Positions 9,059-18,019 of a stretch of 64,000 nt of DNA are shown piece after piece. Position numbers and translations under genes: made by a program. How positions within the stretch are numbered: position 1 is the stretch's first letter; every line of letters begins with the position of its first letter. The notes beneath the pieces are model-generated. The model did not search any database. It was not told the origin of the DNA and saw only the letters and a program-made list of their open reading frames with translations. The stretch is taken from contig NZ_AUCF01000006.1 of the NCBI RefSeq assembly GCF_000429625.1, forward strand, positions 1-64,000, in the 5' to 3' direction. The stretch is from Azospirillum halopraeferens DSM 3675. Lineage in GTDB: Bacteria; Pseudomonadota; Alphaproteobacteria; Azospirillales; Azospirillaceae.

Positions 9059-9607
9059 GTGCGCTCCCTCCGCGTCGTCTTCCCCGTCCTTCTGGTGTCC
9101 GGCACCCTTCTGACGGGCGCCATGGCGGCGTTCGGCCAGGTGCCGGGCGGATTCGCGGGCGATCCCGACGCGGACCTGCCGCCGCCCGAGGCTCCCCTGC
9201 CACCGCCGCCGCCGCGTTTGCCGGTCGCCCCGCCCACGCCGGTGGTGCTGGCCCCCGATGCGCGCGACCTGCTGGGGGCGTGCCGGGAGCCGACCTTCAC
9301 CGATTGCTTCCGCCTCTGGGAGCCGCCGCCACCTCCGCCGCCACCCCCGCCACCGGCGGCTGCGGCACCACCCGCACCCGGCACGCCGCGCCAGCCCGCG
9401 GAACCGGGCGGCCTGACCGGCGGCACGCCGCCGGCACCGGATCCCGCCGCCGATCGGGCCACCTACGACGCCCTGGTGCGGGCGATCCGGGATGCCGGGC
9501 TGGACGGCAAGATCCTGTTGCCCGAACCGCCGGCCGACGGCAATGCGCTGATGAAGCTGAATCCGTCCGCCTCTCCGAACGCGAACAAGGCAGTCCCCCG
9601 ACCGTGA
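9059..9607 (+). CDS. Proline-rich exported protein of unknown function
   Basis: About 182 residues from GTG 9059; the frame is open from 8975, but the GTG start gives the better signal peptide. Residues 2-27 (SLRVVFPVLLVSGTLL then AFGQ) look like a Sec signal. The mature part has two polyproline tracts, one of eleven prolines, flanking a short segment with two cysteines (GACREPTFTDCFRLWEP) that could form a disulfide. It overlaps the next gene by 4 bp (GTGA). The function is not recognisable; a periplasmic spacer or envelope role is only a guess. Confidence 0.6.
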   Translation: MRSLRVVFPVLLVSGTLLTGAMAAFGQVPGGFAGDPDADLPPPEAPLPPPPPRLPVAPPTPVVLAPDARDLLGACREPTFTDCFRLWEPPPPPPPPPPPAAAAPPAPGTPRQPAEPGGLTGGTPPAPDPAADRATYDALVRAIRDAGLDGKILLPEPPADGNALMKLNPSASPNANKAVPRP

Positions 9608-10416
9608 CCACGCCCGCACTTCCCGAACCCGACCGCGTCGACGCCATCCTGCGCGAAGTCGCCGAAGCCGACATCCTGCCCTATTTCCGCCAGCTCACCG
9701 CCGATCAGGTGCGGCAGAAGTCCCGGCAGGACGATCTGGTCACCGTTGCCGACGAAGCCGCCGAACGGTCGCTGACCCGCCGTCTGTCGGCCCTGGTGCC
9801 CGGCAGCGTGGTGGTCGGGGAGGAGGCCGTGGCGGCTGACCGCGGCGTGCTCGACCGGCTGTTCGGCGACGATCCCGTGTGGGTGATCGATCCGGTGGAC
9901 GGAACCCTGAACTTCGCCTCCGGCCGCCCGGCCTTTGCGGTGATCGTCGCCTACGTGCAGGGCGGCGAGACGCTGGCCGGCTGGATCCACGATCCGCTGG
10001 GCCGGCGCACCGCCATGGGCGTGCGCGGGCAGGGCGCCTGGATGGAAGGGCGCCGGCTGAGCGTGGCGCCGCCGGCGGACGTCGGCTCCATGATCGGCGC
10101 GATCTCCACCCGGTTCTGCGACGACTCGCTCAGCCGGCGTCTGAAGGACAGGGTGCAAGCCATTGGCCGGACGTCGTGTCTGGCCAGCGCAGCCCACGAG
10201 TATCTGCGCCTGCTGGACGGCTCCTACCACTGCACCGCCTACCATCGGCTGATGCCGTGGGACCACGCCGCGGGCGTGCTGCTGCACGCCGAGGCCGGCG
10301 GGTACGCGGCGCTGGCCGACGGCACGCCCTATGCGCCCACCCGGTTCGGCGGCAGCCTGCTCATGGCCCCCGACGCGCAGAGCTGGACGCGCCTGCGGGA
10401 CCACCTGTTCGGGTGA
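9604..10416 (+). CDS. Inositol-monophosphatase-family phosphatase
   Basis: 270 residues with GTG start, coupled to the preceding gene by a GTGA overlap. The family includes inositol-1-phosphatase (SuhB), CysQ and histidinol-phosphatase HisN, all Mg-dependent and Li-sensitive. Visible metal-site motifs are GEEAV, WVIDPVDGTLNFASG (DPVDGT) and MPWDHAAGVLLHAEAGG (WDxAAG). The substrate cannot be assigned: it could be inositol-1-phosphate, histidinol phosphate or PAP. It converges on mazG with a 6-bp gap. Confidence 0.85.
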   Translation: MTTPALPEPDRVDAILREVAEADILPYFRQLTADQVRQKSRQDDLVTVADEAAERSLTRRLSALVPGSVVVGEEAVAADRGVLDRLFGDDPVWVIDPVDGTLNFASGRPAFAVIVAYVQGGETLAGWIHDPLGRRTAMGVRGQGAWMEGRRLSVAPPADVGSMIGAISTRFCDDSLSRRLKDRVQAIGRTSCLASAAHEYLRLLDGSYHCTAYHRLMPWDHAAGVLLHAEAGGYAALADGTPYAPTRFGGSLLMAPDAQSWTRLRDHLFG

Positions 10417-10422
10417 GCCCGG

Positions 10423-11232
10423 TCAGGTGCGGCCCGGCTCCTCGCTCTTGGCCCGGCGCCACTTCTCCTCCATCTCGTCGAGCGTCGCGTCCTCGGGCGT
10501 GCGACCGTCTTCGGCCAGCAGCGCCTCGATGCGGCGGAACCGCCGGTCGAACTTGGCGTTGGTGCCGCGCAGCGCCCCTTCGGGATCCACGTCCAGGCGG
10601 CGGGCCAGATTGACCAGGGCGAACAGCAGGTCGCCCAATTCATCGGCGATGCGCTCCCGGGCGGCTCCGCCGTCCATCTCGGCGCGCAATTCGCGCACCT
10701 CCTCCTCGATCTTGTCGAGGATGTCGCGCGGCTCGGTCCAGTCGAAACCGACGCGGGCGGCGCGCCGTTGCAGCTTCAGCGCGCGGGTGAGGGCGGGGAG
10801 GCCGGCGATGACTCCGTCGAGCGCCGACGGGGCACGGCCTTCGTCGGCGGCCTTGGCCGCGCGTTCCGCCGCCTTGTGATCCTCCCAGCGCGACGTCTGG
10901 TGCTCGGCGGTGCGGACCTCGTCGGCACCGAACACGTGGGGATGGCGCCGGATCATCTTGTCGGCGATGGCGCCCGCCACGTCGTCGAAATCGAACAGCC
11001 CCTCTTCACGGGAGAACTGGGTGTAGTAGACGACCTGGAACAGCAGGTCGCCCAGCTCCTCCTTCAGGGCCGCCTTGTCGTCCTGCTCGATCGCGTCGGC
11101 GACCTCGTAGGCTTCCTCAATGGTGTGCGGGGCGATGGTGCGGTAGGTCTGCTCCAGGTCCCACGGGCACCCGCGCTCCGGATCGCGCAGGCGGGCCATG
11201 ATGGCAATCAGACGCTCGATGTTGCTGGCCAT
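10423..11232 (-). CDS. mazG: Nucleoside triphosphate pyrophosphohydrolase MazG
   Basis: 269 residues from MASNIERLIA; the longer open frame to 11376 lacks conservation. MazG hydrolyses all NTPs and dNTPs to monophosphates plus pyrophosphate, cleaning the pool and influencing (p)ppGpp. Two all-alpha MazG domains are seen, each with an EExxE...D metal motif: EEAYEVADAI/EELGDLLFQV in the first and EEVRELRAEM/DELGDLLFALVNLARRL in the second. The signature CPWDLEQTYRTI is near residue 25. The 215-bp gap to the divergent opgC gene presumably holds both promoters. Confidence 0.95.
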   Translation of the reverse strand: MASNIERLIAIMARLRDPERGCPWDLEQTYRTIAPHTIEEAYEVADAIEQDDKAALKEELGDLLFQVVYYTQFSREEGLFDFDDVAGAIADKMIRRHPHVFGADEVRTAEHQTSRWEDHKAAERAAKAADEGRAPSALDGVIAGLPALTRALKLQRRAARVGFDWTEPRDILDKIEEEVRELRAEMDGGAARERIADELGDLLFALVNLARRLDVDPEGALRGTNAKFDRRFRRIEALLAEDGRTPEDATLDEMEEKWRRAKSEEPGRT

Positions 11233-11447
11233 GTCACTCGCGGCGTTGCGGCGGCCGTAGGGCCGGCGGTCTGCCCCGACCTTAAACGAGGGTGGCCACC
11301 CCGGGAAGGGCCGGGGCTGACCGGCATGCCGCGGTGCGGTGGTGCGGTATTGCCATGGCCGCGCTATACCCCACATAGACAGGCGCCGAAGCGACGCTCC
11401 GCCCCGGACGGGGCAACGCGGGCGGGGCCGGCGATGACCCGAACGGG

Positions 11448-12632
11448 ATGACGATGAGCGACGGACGAGTGTTCCTCCCCGCCGGTGCGGGGGCGGCCGA
11501 TGGCCGCGACCTGCGCCTCGATTTCTTCCGCGGCCTGGCGCTGTGGTTCATCTTCGTCAACCACATCCCGGCCAATCAGCTCGCCTGGCTGACGCCACGC
11601 AACTTCGGGCTGAGCGACGCCACGGAGATCTTCGTCTTCATCTCCGGCTACACCGCCGCCCTGGTGTACGGGCGGGTTCACGAACGGGCGGGATTCCGGG
11701 TGGCGGCGGCGCAGGTGCTGCGCCGCTGCTGGACGCTGTACGTCACCTACATCCTGCTGTTCTTCGCCTTCACCGCCCAGATCGCCTACACCGCGCGGGT
11801 GTTCGACAACCCGCTGTTCAGTGAGGAGATGGGCATCGCCGCCTACTTCGCGGATCCGGTGCAGGCGCTGACGCAGGCGCTGGTGCTGAAGTTCCGCCCG
11901 GCGAACCTGGACGTGCTGCCGCTCTACATCGTGCTGTTGCTGGCGTTCCCGCTGATCCTGCCGGCGTTGCGGCGGCGGCCGCTGGCGGTGCTCGCCGCCT
12001 CCGCCGCGCTCTATCTGGCGGCTCCGCGCTTGGGCTGGAACCTCGCGACCTATCCCGAAGGCGGCGTATGGTTCTTCAACCCCTTCGCGTGGCAGTTCCT
12101 GTTTATTCTGGGCGCCGTGCTGCACCGTCTGCCGGATCTGCGCGCCTTCGTCACCCGGCAGAACGGCGCGGTGATGACGGCCGCGGTGGCCTGGCTGGCC
12201 ATCGGTTTGTTCCTCACCCTGTCGTGGCGCATCGCCTATCTGGATTCGCTGGTGCCACAGTGGCTGGCGGAACTCCTGTACCCGATCAGCAAGACCGACC
12301 TGGATCCGCTGCGCCTGCTGCATTTCCTGGCCCTGGCGTACGTCACGGTGCGGCTGGTACCGGCCGGGAGTCCGTGGCTGGCGGGGCCGCTGGCCGCCCC
12401 CGTTCTGGCCTGCGGGCGCCAGGCCCTGCATGTCTTCTGCGTGGGGGTGCTCTTGTCCTTTGCGGCGCAGACGGTGCTGCTCCACATCGATGGTTCGCTA
12501 TCCGCACAGTTTATAGTGACAACAGTTGGGATTGGCGCGATGGTGGTGCTGGCCCGCGTGATGACGTGGTACCAGTCTGCCGAGCGCGCGCACCGGGCGC
12601 TGCCGGTCGCCGCCAGGAAGTCGGAGGTATGA
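11448..12632 (+). CDS. opgC: OpgC-domain integral membrane acyltransferase
   Basis: 394 residues with about ten hydrophobic segments. It belongs to the OpgC family, inner-membrane enzymes that succinylate osmoregulated periplasmic glucans; related acyltransferase-3 proteins modify other surface sugars. Family blocks are DLRLDFFRGLALWFIFVNHI at the N-terminus and FVFISGYTAALVYGR near residue 65. The N-terminal His in the FVNHIP block is the usual catalytic candidate. Its stop overlaps the start of the next gene (ATGA), so the two are probably made together and work on the same envelope polymer. Confidence 0.87.
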   Translation: MTMSDGRVFLPAGAGAADGRDLRLDFFRGLALWFIFVNHIPANQLAWLTPRNFGLSDATEIFVFISGYTAALVYGRVHERAGFRVAAAQVLRRCWTLYVTYILLFFAFTAQIAYTARVFDNPLFSEEMGIAAYFADPVQALTQALVLKFRPANLDVLPLYIVLLLAFPLILPALRRRPLAVLAASAALYLAAPRLGWNLATYPEGGVWFFNPFAWQFLFILGAVLHRLPDLRAFVTRQNGAVMTAAVAWLAIGLFLTLSWRIAYLDSLVPQWLAELLYPISKTDLDPLRLLHFLALAYVTVRLVPAGSPWLAGPLAAPVLACGRQALHVFCVGVLLSFAAQTVLLHIDGSLSAQFIVTTVGIGAMVVLARVMTWYQSAERAHRALPVAARKSEV

Positions 12633-13423
12633 GGAGAGGAGCCGTCCCGACGCCACGCACCACCGTCGCATCCGCCGCCATCGCCGGCATCGTCGCCGCG
12701 GCGGCGTTCGGCGGGGCAGGGCAGGTGCGGGGGGCGGAACCCCCCGATGACGCCTGCGCTGTCCCGGAGCGGGTGCTGGCCGCCGACGGGGACCTGGTGC
12801 ACGCCCGCGAGCGGATCGCGTCCGGGCAGCCGCTGGGGCTGCTGGTGGTCACCACCTCCAGGCAGCCTCCCCAACGGACGGAGGCGCTTTATCCCGCCCG
12901 CCTGCGGGATGAACTGGTCCGCCGGTTGCCGGGCGTGAGCGTCGAAGGGGAGGTGCTGAACCTGCCGGGCCACACCGCGTCCGGCATGGTGGCGCCGATG
13001 CTGACGCTGGTGAGCGCGCGCCGGCCGGCCCTGGTCGTCTGGCAGACGGGCACGGTCGAGGCCGTGCGCAATCTCGACCCCCTGGCCTTCGGCACCGCCC
13101 TGGCCGAGGGCGTCGGGGCCATCCACCGCATGGGGGCGGACGTCATCCTCGTGGATATGCAGTACAGCATGCAGACGGCGCAGCTCATCGATTTCACGCC
13201 CTACGTCGCCCATGTGCGCTGGGCATCGCAGAACTCCGCGGCGGTCCACTTTCCGCGCCACGACATCATGCGGTACTGGGTGGAGGCCGGGCGTGTCGAT
13301 TTCGGCGCCGACTCCGAATCGGAGAAGCGCAAGTCCTTCGAGTTCGTGCACGGCTGCATCGGCCGGCTTCTCGCCGGGACCATCGCAACCCTGGTCACCG
13401 CGGACGCCACCGTGGCGCCCTGA
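12629..13423 (+). CDS. Exported protein, possible SGNH-like hydrolase, coupled to opgC
   Basis: 264 residues with a signal peptide of about 36 residues (twin-Arg MRRGA start, Ala-rich core, AEPP after cleavage). The fold suggested by LGLLVVTTSRQ, LVVWQTGTVEA and DVILVDMQYSMQTA resembles SGNH/GDSL hydrolases, with a late histidine block (AVHFPRHDIMRYW). The GDS nucleophile motif is not obvious, so assignment is tentative. Coupling to opgC by a 4-bp overlap suggests a periplasmic partner in decorating glucans or removing acyl groups from them. Confidence 0.65.
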   Translation: MRRGAVPTPRTTVASAAIAGIVAAAAFGGAGQVRGAEPPDDACAVPERVLAADGDLVHARERIASGQPLGLLVVTTSRQPPQRTEALYPARLRDELVRRLPGVSVEGEVLNLPGHTASGMVAPMLTLVSARRPALVVWQTGTVEAVRNLDPLAFGTALAEGVGAIHRMGADVILVDMQYSMQTAQLIDFTPYVAHVRWASQNSAAVHFPRHDIMRYWVEAGRVDFGADSESEKRKSFEFVHGCIGRLLAGTIATLVTADATVAP

Positions 13424-13502
13424 TCCCCGCTCGTCGGCCTGGATAAAAATCAGATAAGCATGATTATGGAAAATAAGCGCGTGCCCGGAGCAGGGCGGGC
13501 CG

Positions 13503-13835
13503 TCACATCACCGCTCCGTCGAACCAGTGGCGGCCCCGGCGGTCCTCGACCTCGACGATCCAGAGGTCGGGGTCGTATTTGACCTGTTTGGCGATGTAGG
13601 CATCGGCGGTGGCCTCGTCGACCCAGTCGGGGCCGGTGGCGCGGGACCACACCAGGCGGTCGTCGCTGCGCACCTGGACGAGAACGGCGAAGGTGCCGTC
13701 CAGGCGGTTCAGCTTCAGGATCAGGGTACCCCGCGTCGGGTCGCCCTTGCGCAGCACCATCATGGTGACGCCCTGCGCGTCGGCGGCGCGGATGTGGCCC
13801 ATCACCCAGAGGTTGGTGGGCAGACGGTCGTCCAA
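13503..13835 (-). CDS. DUF1491 family protein
   Basis: 110 residues with a TTG start chosen because GGAGG lies six bases upstream and the conserved DDRLPTNLWVMGHIRAAD block begins right there. The frame is open to 13931 without conservation. Sequence such as VMMVLRKGD-type strands, GPDWVDEATADAYIAKQ and DPDLWIVEVEDR match my memory of DUF1491, a small alphaproteobacterial family without known function. It is soluble, with no cysteine pairs or membrane segment. Confidence 0.75.
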   Translation of the reverse strand: MDDRLPTNLWVMGHIRAADAQGVTMMVLRKGDPTRGTLILKLNRLDGTFAVLVQVRSDDRLVWSRATGPDWVDEATADAYIAKQVKYDPDLWIVEVEDRRGRHWFDGAVM

Positions 13836-13893
13836 GGGAGTCCTCCGGCGGGTTCCTCTCGCCACGGCGGGCGGCCGCGTGTATGGAAGGCGG

Positions 13894-15393
13894 ATGCCGT
13901 CACTCCTGGACGTTCTCGACACCGCCGTCAACCATCATATGGCCGGCCGCCTCGACGCGGCGGAGCGGCTGTACCGGACGGTCCTGGCGCTGGAGCCGGC
14001 CATGGCGCAGGCGCTCGATCTGCTGGGAGTGGCCGAGGCGCAGCGGGGCCGGGCGGCGGAGGCGGCGGTGCGGCTGGGCAGGGCGCTGCGCCTGCTGCCG
14101 GATTCGGCGGCGGTGCGCGGCCACCTCGGCGGCGCCCTGAGGGCCGCGAACCGGCCGGAGCAGGCGGTGGCGGTGCTGCGCCCTGCCCTGCCCCTCGACC
14201 CCGCCCACGCGGAGGTGGCGGCCCACTATGGAGCGGCGCTGCACACCCTTGACCGGGCCGAAGACGCCTTCCGCTGGCTGTGGCGGGCCCATCGGCTGCA
14301 CCCCGGCGATCCCGACACCCTGGTCAATCTGGGAACCGTCCTGCGCGATCTGCGCGCCTTCCGTGACGCCGAAGTCTGCCTGGCGGCAGCGCTGGCGCGC
14401 CGGCCGGACGATGCCGCCGCCCACCTGGCGCTGGCGGTGACCCGGTTGGTACAGGGGGATTTCACAGGGGGCTGGCCGGAGTTCGAGTGGCGGTGGCGTC
14501 GCCTGCCCTCCCCGCCCTGGTCGGGCGACGCGCTGCCCCCCGACACCACCCTGCTGCTGCACGGCGAGCAGGGGTTCGGCGACGCCATCCAGTTCGCCCG
14601 CTACGCCCCGCTGGCCGCGGCGCGCGGCGGCCGCGTCGTGCTGGAGGTTCAGCCGTTGCTGGTGCGCCTGATGCGCAGCCTCGGCCCGGAGATCCGGGTG
14701 GTCCCCCGTGCCGACGACGGCGCGCCGCCGCCCCACGACCGGCACTGCCCGCTGATGAGCCTGCCGCTCGCCTTCGGCACCACGCCGGAGACCATTCCCG
14801 TCACCGTCCCCTACCTGCGGGCCGACGCCGCCGATGTGGCGCGCTGGCGGGCCTGGCTGGACGAGCGGTGCGGCAACGGGCGCGATCTGCGGGTCGGTCT
14901 GGTGTGGGCCGGAAACCCGTGCCACCGCAACGACCGCAACCGGTCCCTGCCCGCCACGGCTCTGGCACCGCTGCTGGCGGTGCCGGGCGTGCGCTTCGTC
15001 AGCCTGCAGACCGGCGCGGCGCGGGCGGATCTCCCCGCCCTGCCCCGCCCGCCGGGCGGGCCGATCCTCGACCCGATCGACGGGGTGCGGGACTTCGCCG
15101 ACACGGCGGCCATCCTGGAGACCCTCGACCTGCTGATCACGGTCGACACCGCCGTCGTCCATCTGGCCGGCGCGCTGGGCCGGCCGGCCTGGCTGCTGCT
15201 CCCCCGGGTGCCGGACTGGCGCTGGCTGCTCGACCGCTCCGACAGCCCCTGGTACCCCACCCTGCGCCTGTTCCGCCAGGCGCGCGCCGGCGATCGGGCG
15301 GGTGTGACGGCCACCGTCGCAGCGGTGCTGCGGGCGCTGGCCGCCCGGCAGGAAAGGGCGCCCTCCCCCGCCCGGCCGAACGACGGCCACTAG
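13894..15393 (+). CDS. TPR-repeat protein with C-terminal glycosyltransferase-like domain
   Basis: 499 residues from MPSLLDVLDTAV, preceded by GGAAGG. Roughly the first 200 residues are about five tetratricopeptide repeats (AERLYRTVLALEP, EQAVAVLRPALPLDP, DTLVNLGTVLRDL). The rest resembles the GT9/GT41-like heptosyltransferase fold, with LLLHGEQGFGDAIQFARYAPL, VGLVWAGNPCHRND and a sugar-nucleotide-site block ITVDTAVVHLAGALGRP. Proteins of this build often glycosylate flagellin or surface proteins. The gene lies immediately upstream of the hook operon, so a flagellar target is plausible but unproven. Confidence 0.8.
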   Translation: MPSLLDVLDTAVNHHMAGRLDAAERLYRTVLALEPAMAQALDLLGVAEAQRGRAAEAAVRLGRALRLLPDSAAVRGHLGGALRAANRPEQAVAVLRPALPLDPAHAEVAAHYGAALHTLDRAEDAFRWLWRAHRLHPGDPDTLVNLGTVLRDLRAFRDAEVCLAAALARRPDDAAAHLALAVTRLVQGDFTGGWPEFEWRWRRLPSPPWSGDALPPDTTLLLHGEQGFGDAIQFARYAPLAAARGGRVVLEVQPLLVRLMRSLGPEIRVVPRADDGAPPPHDRHCPLMSLPLAFGTTPETIPVTVPYLRADAADVARWRAWLDERCGNGRDLRVGLVWAGNPCHRNDRNRSLPATALAPLLAVPGVRFVSLQTGAARADLPALPRPPGGPILDPIDGVRDFADTAAILETLDLLITVDTAVVHLAGALGRPAWLLLPRVPDWRWLLDRSDSPWYPTLRLFRQARAGDRAGVTATVAAVLRALAARQERAPSPARPNDGH

Positions 15394-15398
15394 GCCAA

Positions 15399-15421
15399 AA
15401 CTTCCCGGTGACCGGCAAGTT
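15399..15421. promoter_or_regulatory. Interrupted palindrome, candidate activator site for flgE
   Basis: AACTT-C-CCGGT-G-ACCGG-C-AAGTT is a 23-bp inverted repeat with one mismatch per arm, centred about 107 bp before the predicted sigma-54 start site. That is the usual distance for an enhancer-binding protein such as FlbD or FleQ. It could instead be the 3' hairpin of the TPR-glycosyltransferase gene, which ends at 15393. Confidence 0.4.
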
Positions 15422-15489
15422 CGTATCGCGCTGCCCCGGCCGCCGATCGAAGATCCCGAAAAAACAATAACTTGCAGAAGATCGACCGC

Positions 15490-15506
15490 TTGGCATCCGG
15501 CTTGCT
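15490..15506 (+). promoter_or_regulatory. Sigma-54 (-24/-12) promoter of flgE
   Basis: TTGGCATCCGGCTTGCT matches the sigma-54 pattern, with GG at 15492-15493 and GC at 15504-15505 at the required spacing. It predicts transcription from about 15517, some 38 bases before flgE. Sigma-54 control of hook genes is established in several Proteobacteria. Confidence 0.75.
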
Positions 15507-15554
15507 TGATAGCGGGCAGATGGATTTTGCCCTTTTGCCTGGAGATCCGCGGCC

Positions 15555-17942
15555 ATGAGCATCTTCGGTTCGATGACAACCGCCGTCCTCGGCCTGAACG
15601 CGCAGTCGCGTGCGCTCGGCCACATCTCGGACAACATCGCGAACGCGTCCACGACCGGGTACAAGCGGGTCAACACGGCGTTCGAGACGCTGGTCCTGCA
15701 ATCCAGCCAGCGCCTTCACTCCCCCGGCGGCGTGACCGCCAAGCCCGTGTTCATGAACAACATCCAGGGCAACCTGACGCAGGTGCAGAGCCCGACCAAC
15801 ATCGCTATCCAGGGCCAGGGCTTCTTCAGCGTCACCAAGCTGTCGACCGCAGCCAGCGGCGGCAACGCGGTGCAGACACAGACGGGTACGGTCAGCGCCG
15901 GGGCCACGTACTACACGCGCATGGGCGACTTCGAACTGGACAAGAGCCGGTACCTGGTGAACAGCGCCGGCTTCGCGCTCAACGGCTGGATGGTCGACGA
16001 GCTGAGCGGCGAGCTGCGCAAGGACCAGATCCGGCCGATCCAGGTCAACACCCTGACCGACCGCCCGACGCCGACGGCCGAGATCGACCTGTCCGCCAAC
16101 CTGCCGGCCACGCCCGCTCCCGGCATGCCCATCCCGACGTCATCGATCCAGATCTACGACACCCAGGGCAACCCGCGGACCATCAACCTGAACTGGCGCC
16201 AACAGGGAGCCAACGACTGGCGTCTGGCCGTCGATGCGCCGGGCTCCAGCGCCAAGCCCGTGGATGGCACCTTCGCCGGCTATCCCGCCACCGTCACCTT
16301 CGGCCAGAACATCGCCGGCGTGACACCGGTGTCGCAGGTCAACACGGTGACCGTGTTCGGCCAGACCTCCAACGGTCAGGCCAACATCCGCGTCGGCGAG
16401 ACCTACAGCGTGGCGGTGGACGGAACCACCTACAGCGTCCGTGTGACGGCGGACAACGTCGCCCAGCTCGGCACCTACACCGGTGTGGCCGGTGCGCTGG
16501 CCAACCAGATCAACTCCGCCTCGCCCGCCGCACCGGTGATGGCGACGCTGGTGGACGGCAACGTCATCCGCCTGGTGGCGCGCAACGCCGGCACCCCCTT
16601 CAAGGTCAGTCAGGAGATCACCAGCGTATCGCCGACCAACAACACGGTGACCGGCCCGACGACCACCGCCGCGACCACGACGGCCGGCGAAATCCAGAAG
16701 TACAGCTTCCCGCAGTCGCAGATCGACATCGGCGACGTGTTCCGCATCCGGGTGCGCAACAACGGTCAGGACACCACGGTGGCGGTCACCGTGACGGCGC
16801 AGACCTACTCAACCTATGCCAACATCACAGGCGTGGTGCAGGAACTGGCGAACCGCATCAACGCGGCCACGGGCCTGAACGTCACCGCCAGTTCCGCCGG
16901 TGGCGTGCTGACGATCCAGGACAACGTCGCGGGCGGTTCGTTCGACGCCACCTCGTCGGCCGGCGTATCCAATTCCTCCTCGGCGGCGAACACGCTGACC
17001 GGCGCCTTCTCGATCGCCAACGTGGCCGGGGTGCGCCAGCAGCGCACGGTCACCCTGACCGGCACGCCGGGCGACATCGGCACACTGTACTCCCTCTCCA
17101 TCAACGGCACGCCGGTGACCTACTCGACCACCGGCAAGGAAATGACGATGGAGGACATCACGGCGGCGCTGGCCAACAAGATCAACTCCAACACATCGCT
17201 GCCGGTGACCGCGACGGCTCAGGGCGGCGTCATCACCATCATCTCCAAGACGCCGGACGGCGACGCCGCCGACCAGTTCTCGTTGCAGCAGACCGCGGTC
17301 ACCGGCCAGACACCGGCGCACATCGGCCTGACCTTCGGCACCACACCGGAAACGGTGGGCACGCTGACCGGGTTGAGCACCGCGCTGGTCGGCACCGGCA
17401 CCGCGGTCAGCGCCGCCACCCAGTCGGCCGGGACCGATGCCATGGTGACCTTCGTGGTCAACTACGGCTTCGGACCGCAGACGATCAAGCTCAACATGGG
17501 TCAGTTCCAGAGACCGGGCGGCCTCACCCAGTACGCCGGTGAGGAGATCAACGTCACCCAGTTCGTCCAGGACGGTGCCCCGCGCGGGCAGTTCAAGGAC
17601 GTGGTGTTCGGCGACAACGGCAACGTGGTCGTGAACTACGACAACGGACGCAGCAAGGTGATCGGGAGGGTGCCCATCGTCACCTTCAACAACCCCAACG
17701 CCCTGCAGCGCGACGCGGGCGGCGTGTTCATCGAGACGCAGGACGCCGGCAAGCCGAACTTCAATGATCCGCAGACCAACGGCGCCGGAGCGGTGATCGC
17801 CAACTCCATCGAGGGGTCGAACGTCGACATCGCCGACGAGTTCACCAAGCTGATCGTGACGCAGCGGACCTACTCCGCCAACACCAAGATCGTCACGACC
17901 TCGGACGAGATGCTCCAGGAAGTGCTCAGCCTCAAGCGCTGA
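15555..17942 (+). CDS. flgE: Flagellar hook protein FlgE, enlarged
   Basis: 795 residues, about twice the size of classical FlgE. The N-terminus (GSMTTAVLGLNAQSRALGHI, DNIANASTTGYK) and C-terminus (SNVDIADEFTKLIVTQRTYS, TSDEMLQEVLSLKR) are canonical. The middle carries three related segments starting near residues 280, 388 and 503. Each has a strand-rich GxxYSVxVDGT-type part and ends in ALANQINSA, ELANRINAA or ALANKINSN. They resemble the flagellin-hook IN motif. RBS GGAG lies about 11 bases before the ATG. A hairpin separates flgE from flgK. Confidence 0.95.
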   Translation: MSIFGSMTTAVLGLNAQSRALGHISDNIANASTTGYKRVNTAFETLVLQSSQRLHSPGGVTAKPVFMNNIQGNLTQVQSPTNIAIQGQGFFSVTKLSTAASGGNAVQTQTGTVSAGATYYTRMGDFELDKSRYLVNSAGFALNGWMVDELSGELRKDQIRPIQVNTLTDRPTPTAEIDLSANLPATPAPGMPIPTSSIQIYDTQGNPRTINLNWRQQGANDWRLAVDAPGSSAKPVDGTFAGYPATVTFGQNIAGVTPVSQVNTVTVFGQTSNGQANIRVGETYSVAVDGTTYSVRVTADNVAQLGTYTGVAGALANQINSASPAAPVMATLVDGNVIRLVARNAGTPFKVSQEITSVSPTNNTVTGPTTTAATTTAGEIQKYSFPQSQIDIGDVFRIRVRNNGQDTTVAVTVTAQTYSTYANITGVVQELANRINAATGLNVTASSAGGVLTIQDNVAGGSFDATSSAGVSNSSSAANTLTGAFSIANVAGVRQQRTVTLTGTPGDIGTLYSLSINGTPVTYSTTGKEMTMEDITAALANKINSNTSLPVTATAQGGVITIISKTPDGDAADQFSLQQTAVTGQTPAHIGLTFGTTPETVGTLTGLSTALVGTGTAVSAATQSAGTDAMVTFVVNYGFGPQTIKLNMGQFQRPGGLTQYAGEEINVTQFVQDGAPRGQFKDVVFGDNGNVVVNYDNGRSKVIGRVPIVTFNNPNALQRDAGGVFIETQDAGKPNFNDPQTNGAGAVIANSIEGSNVDIADEFTKLIVTQRTYSANTKIVTTSDEMLQEVLSLKR

Positions 17943-17956
17943 TCCGCCTGACGGCT

Positions 17957-17980
17957 CCGGCGGCGCTTCGACGCCGCCGG
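17957..17980 (+). terminator. Intercistronic hairpin between flgE and flgK
   Basis: A perfect 9-bp stem (17957-17965 with 17972-17980) with a 6-nt loop and no T run. It may stabilise the abundant flgE message or partly terminate transcription, so that much more hook protein than FlgK is made. Confidence 0.45.
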
Positions 17981-18019
17981 GCGGCCAACCGACCCCTCCC
18001 GACGAAAGGTCCCTGACCC

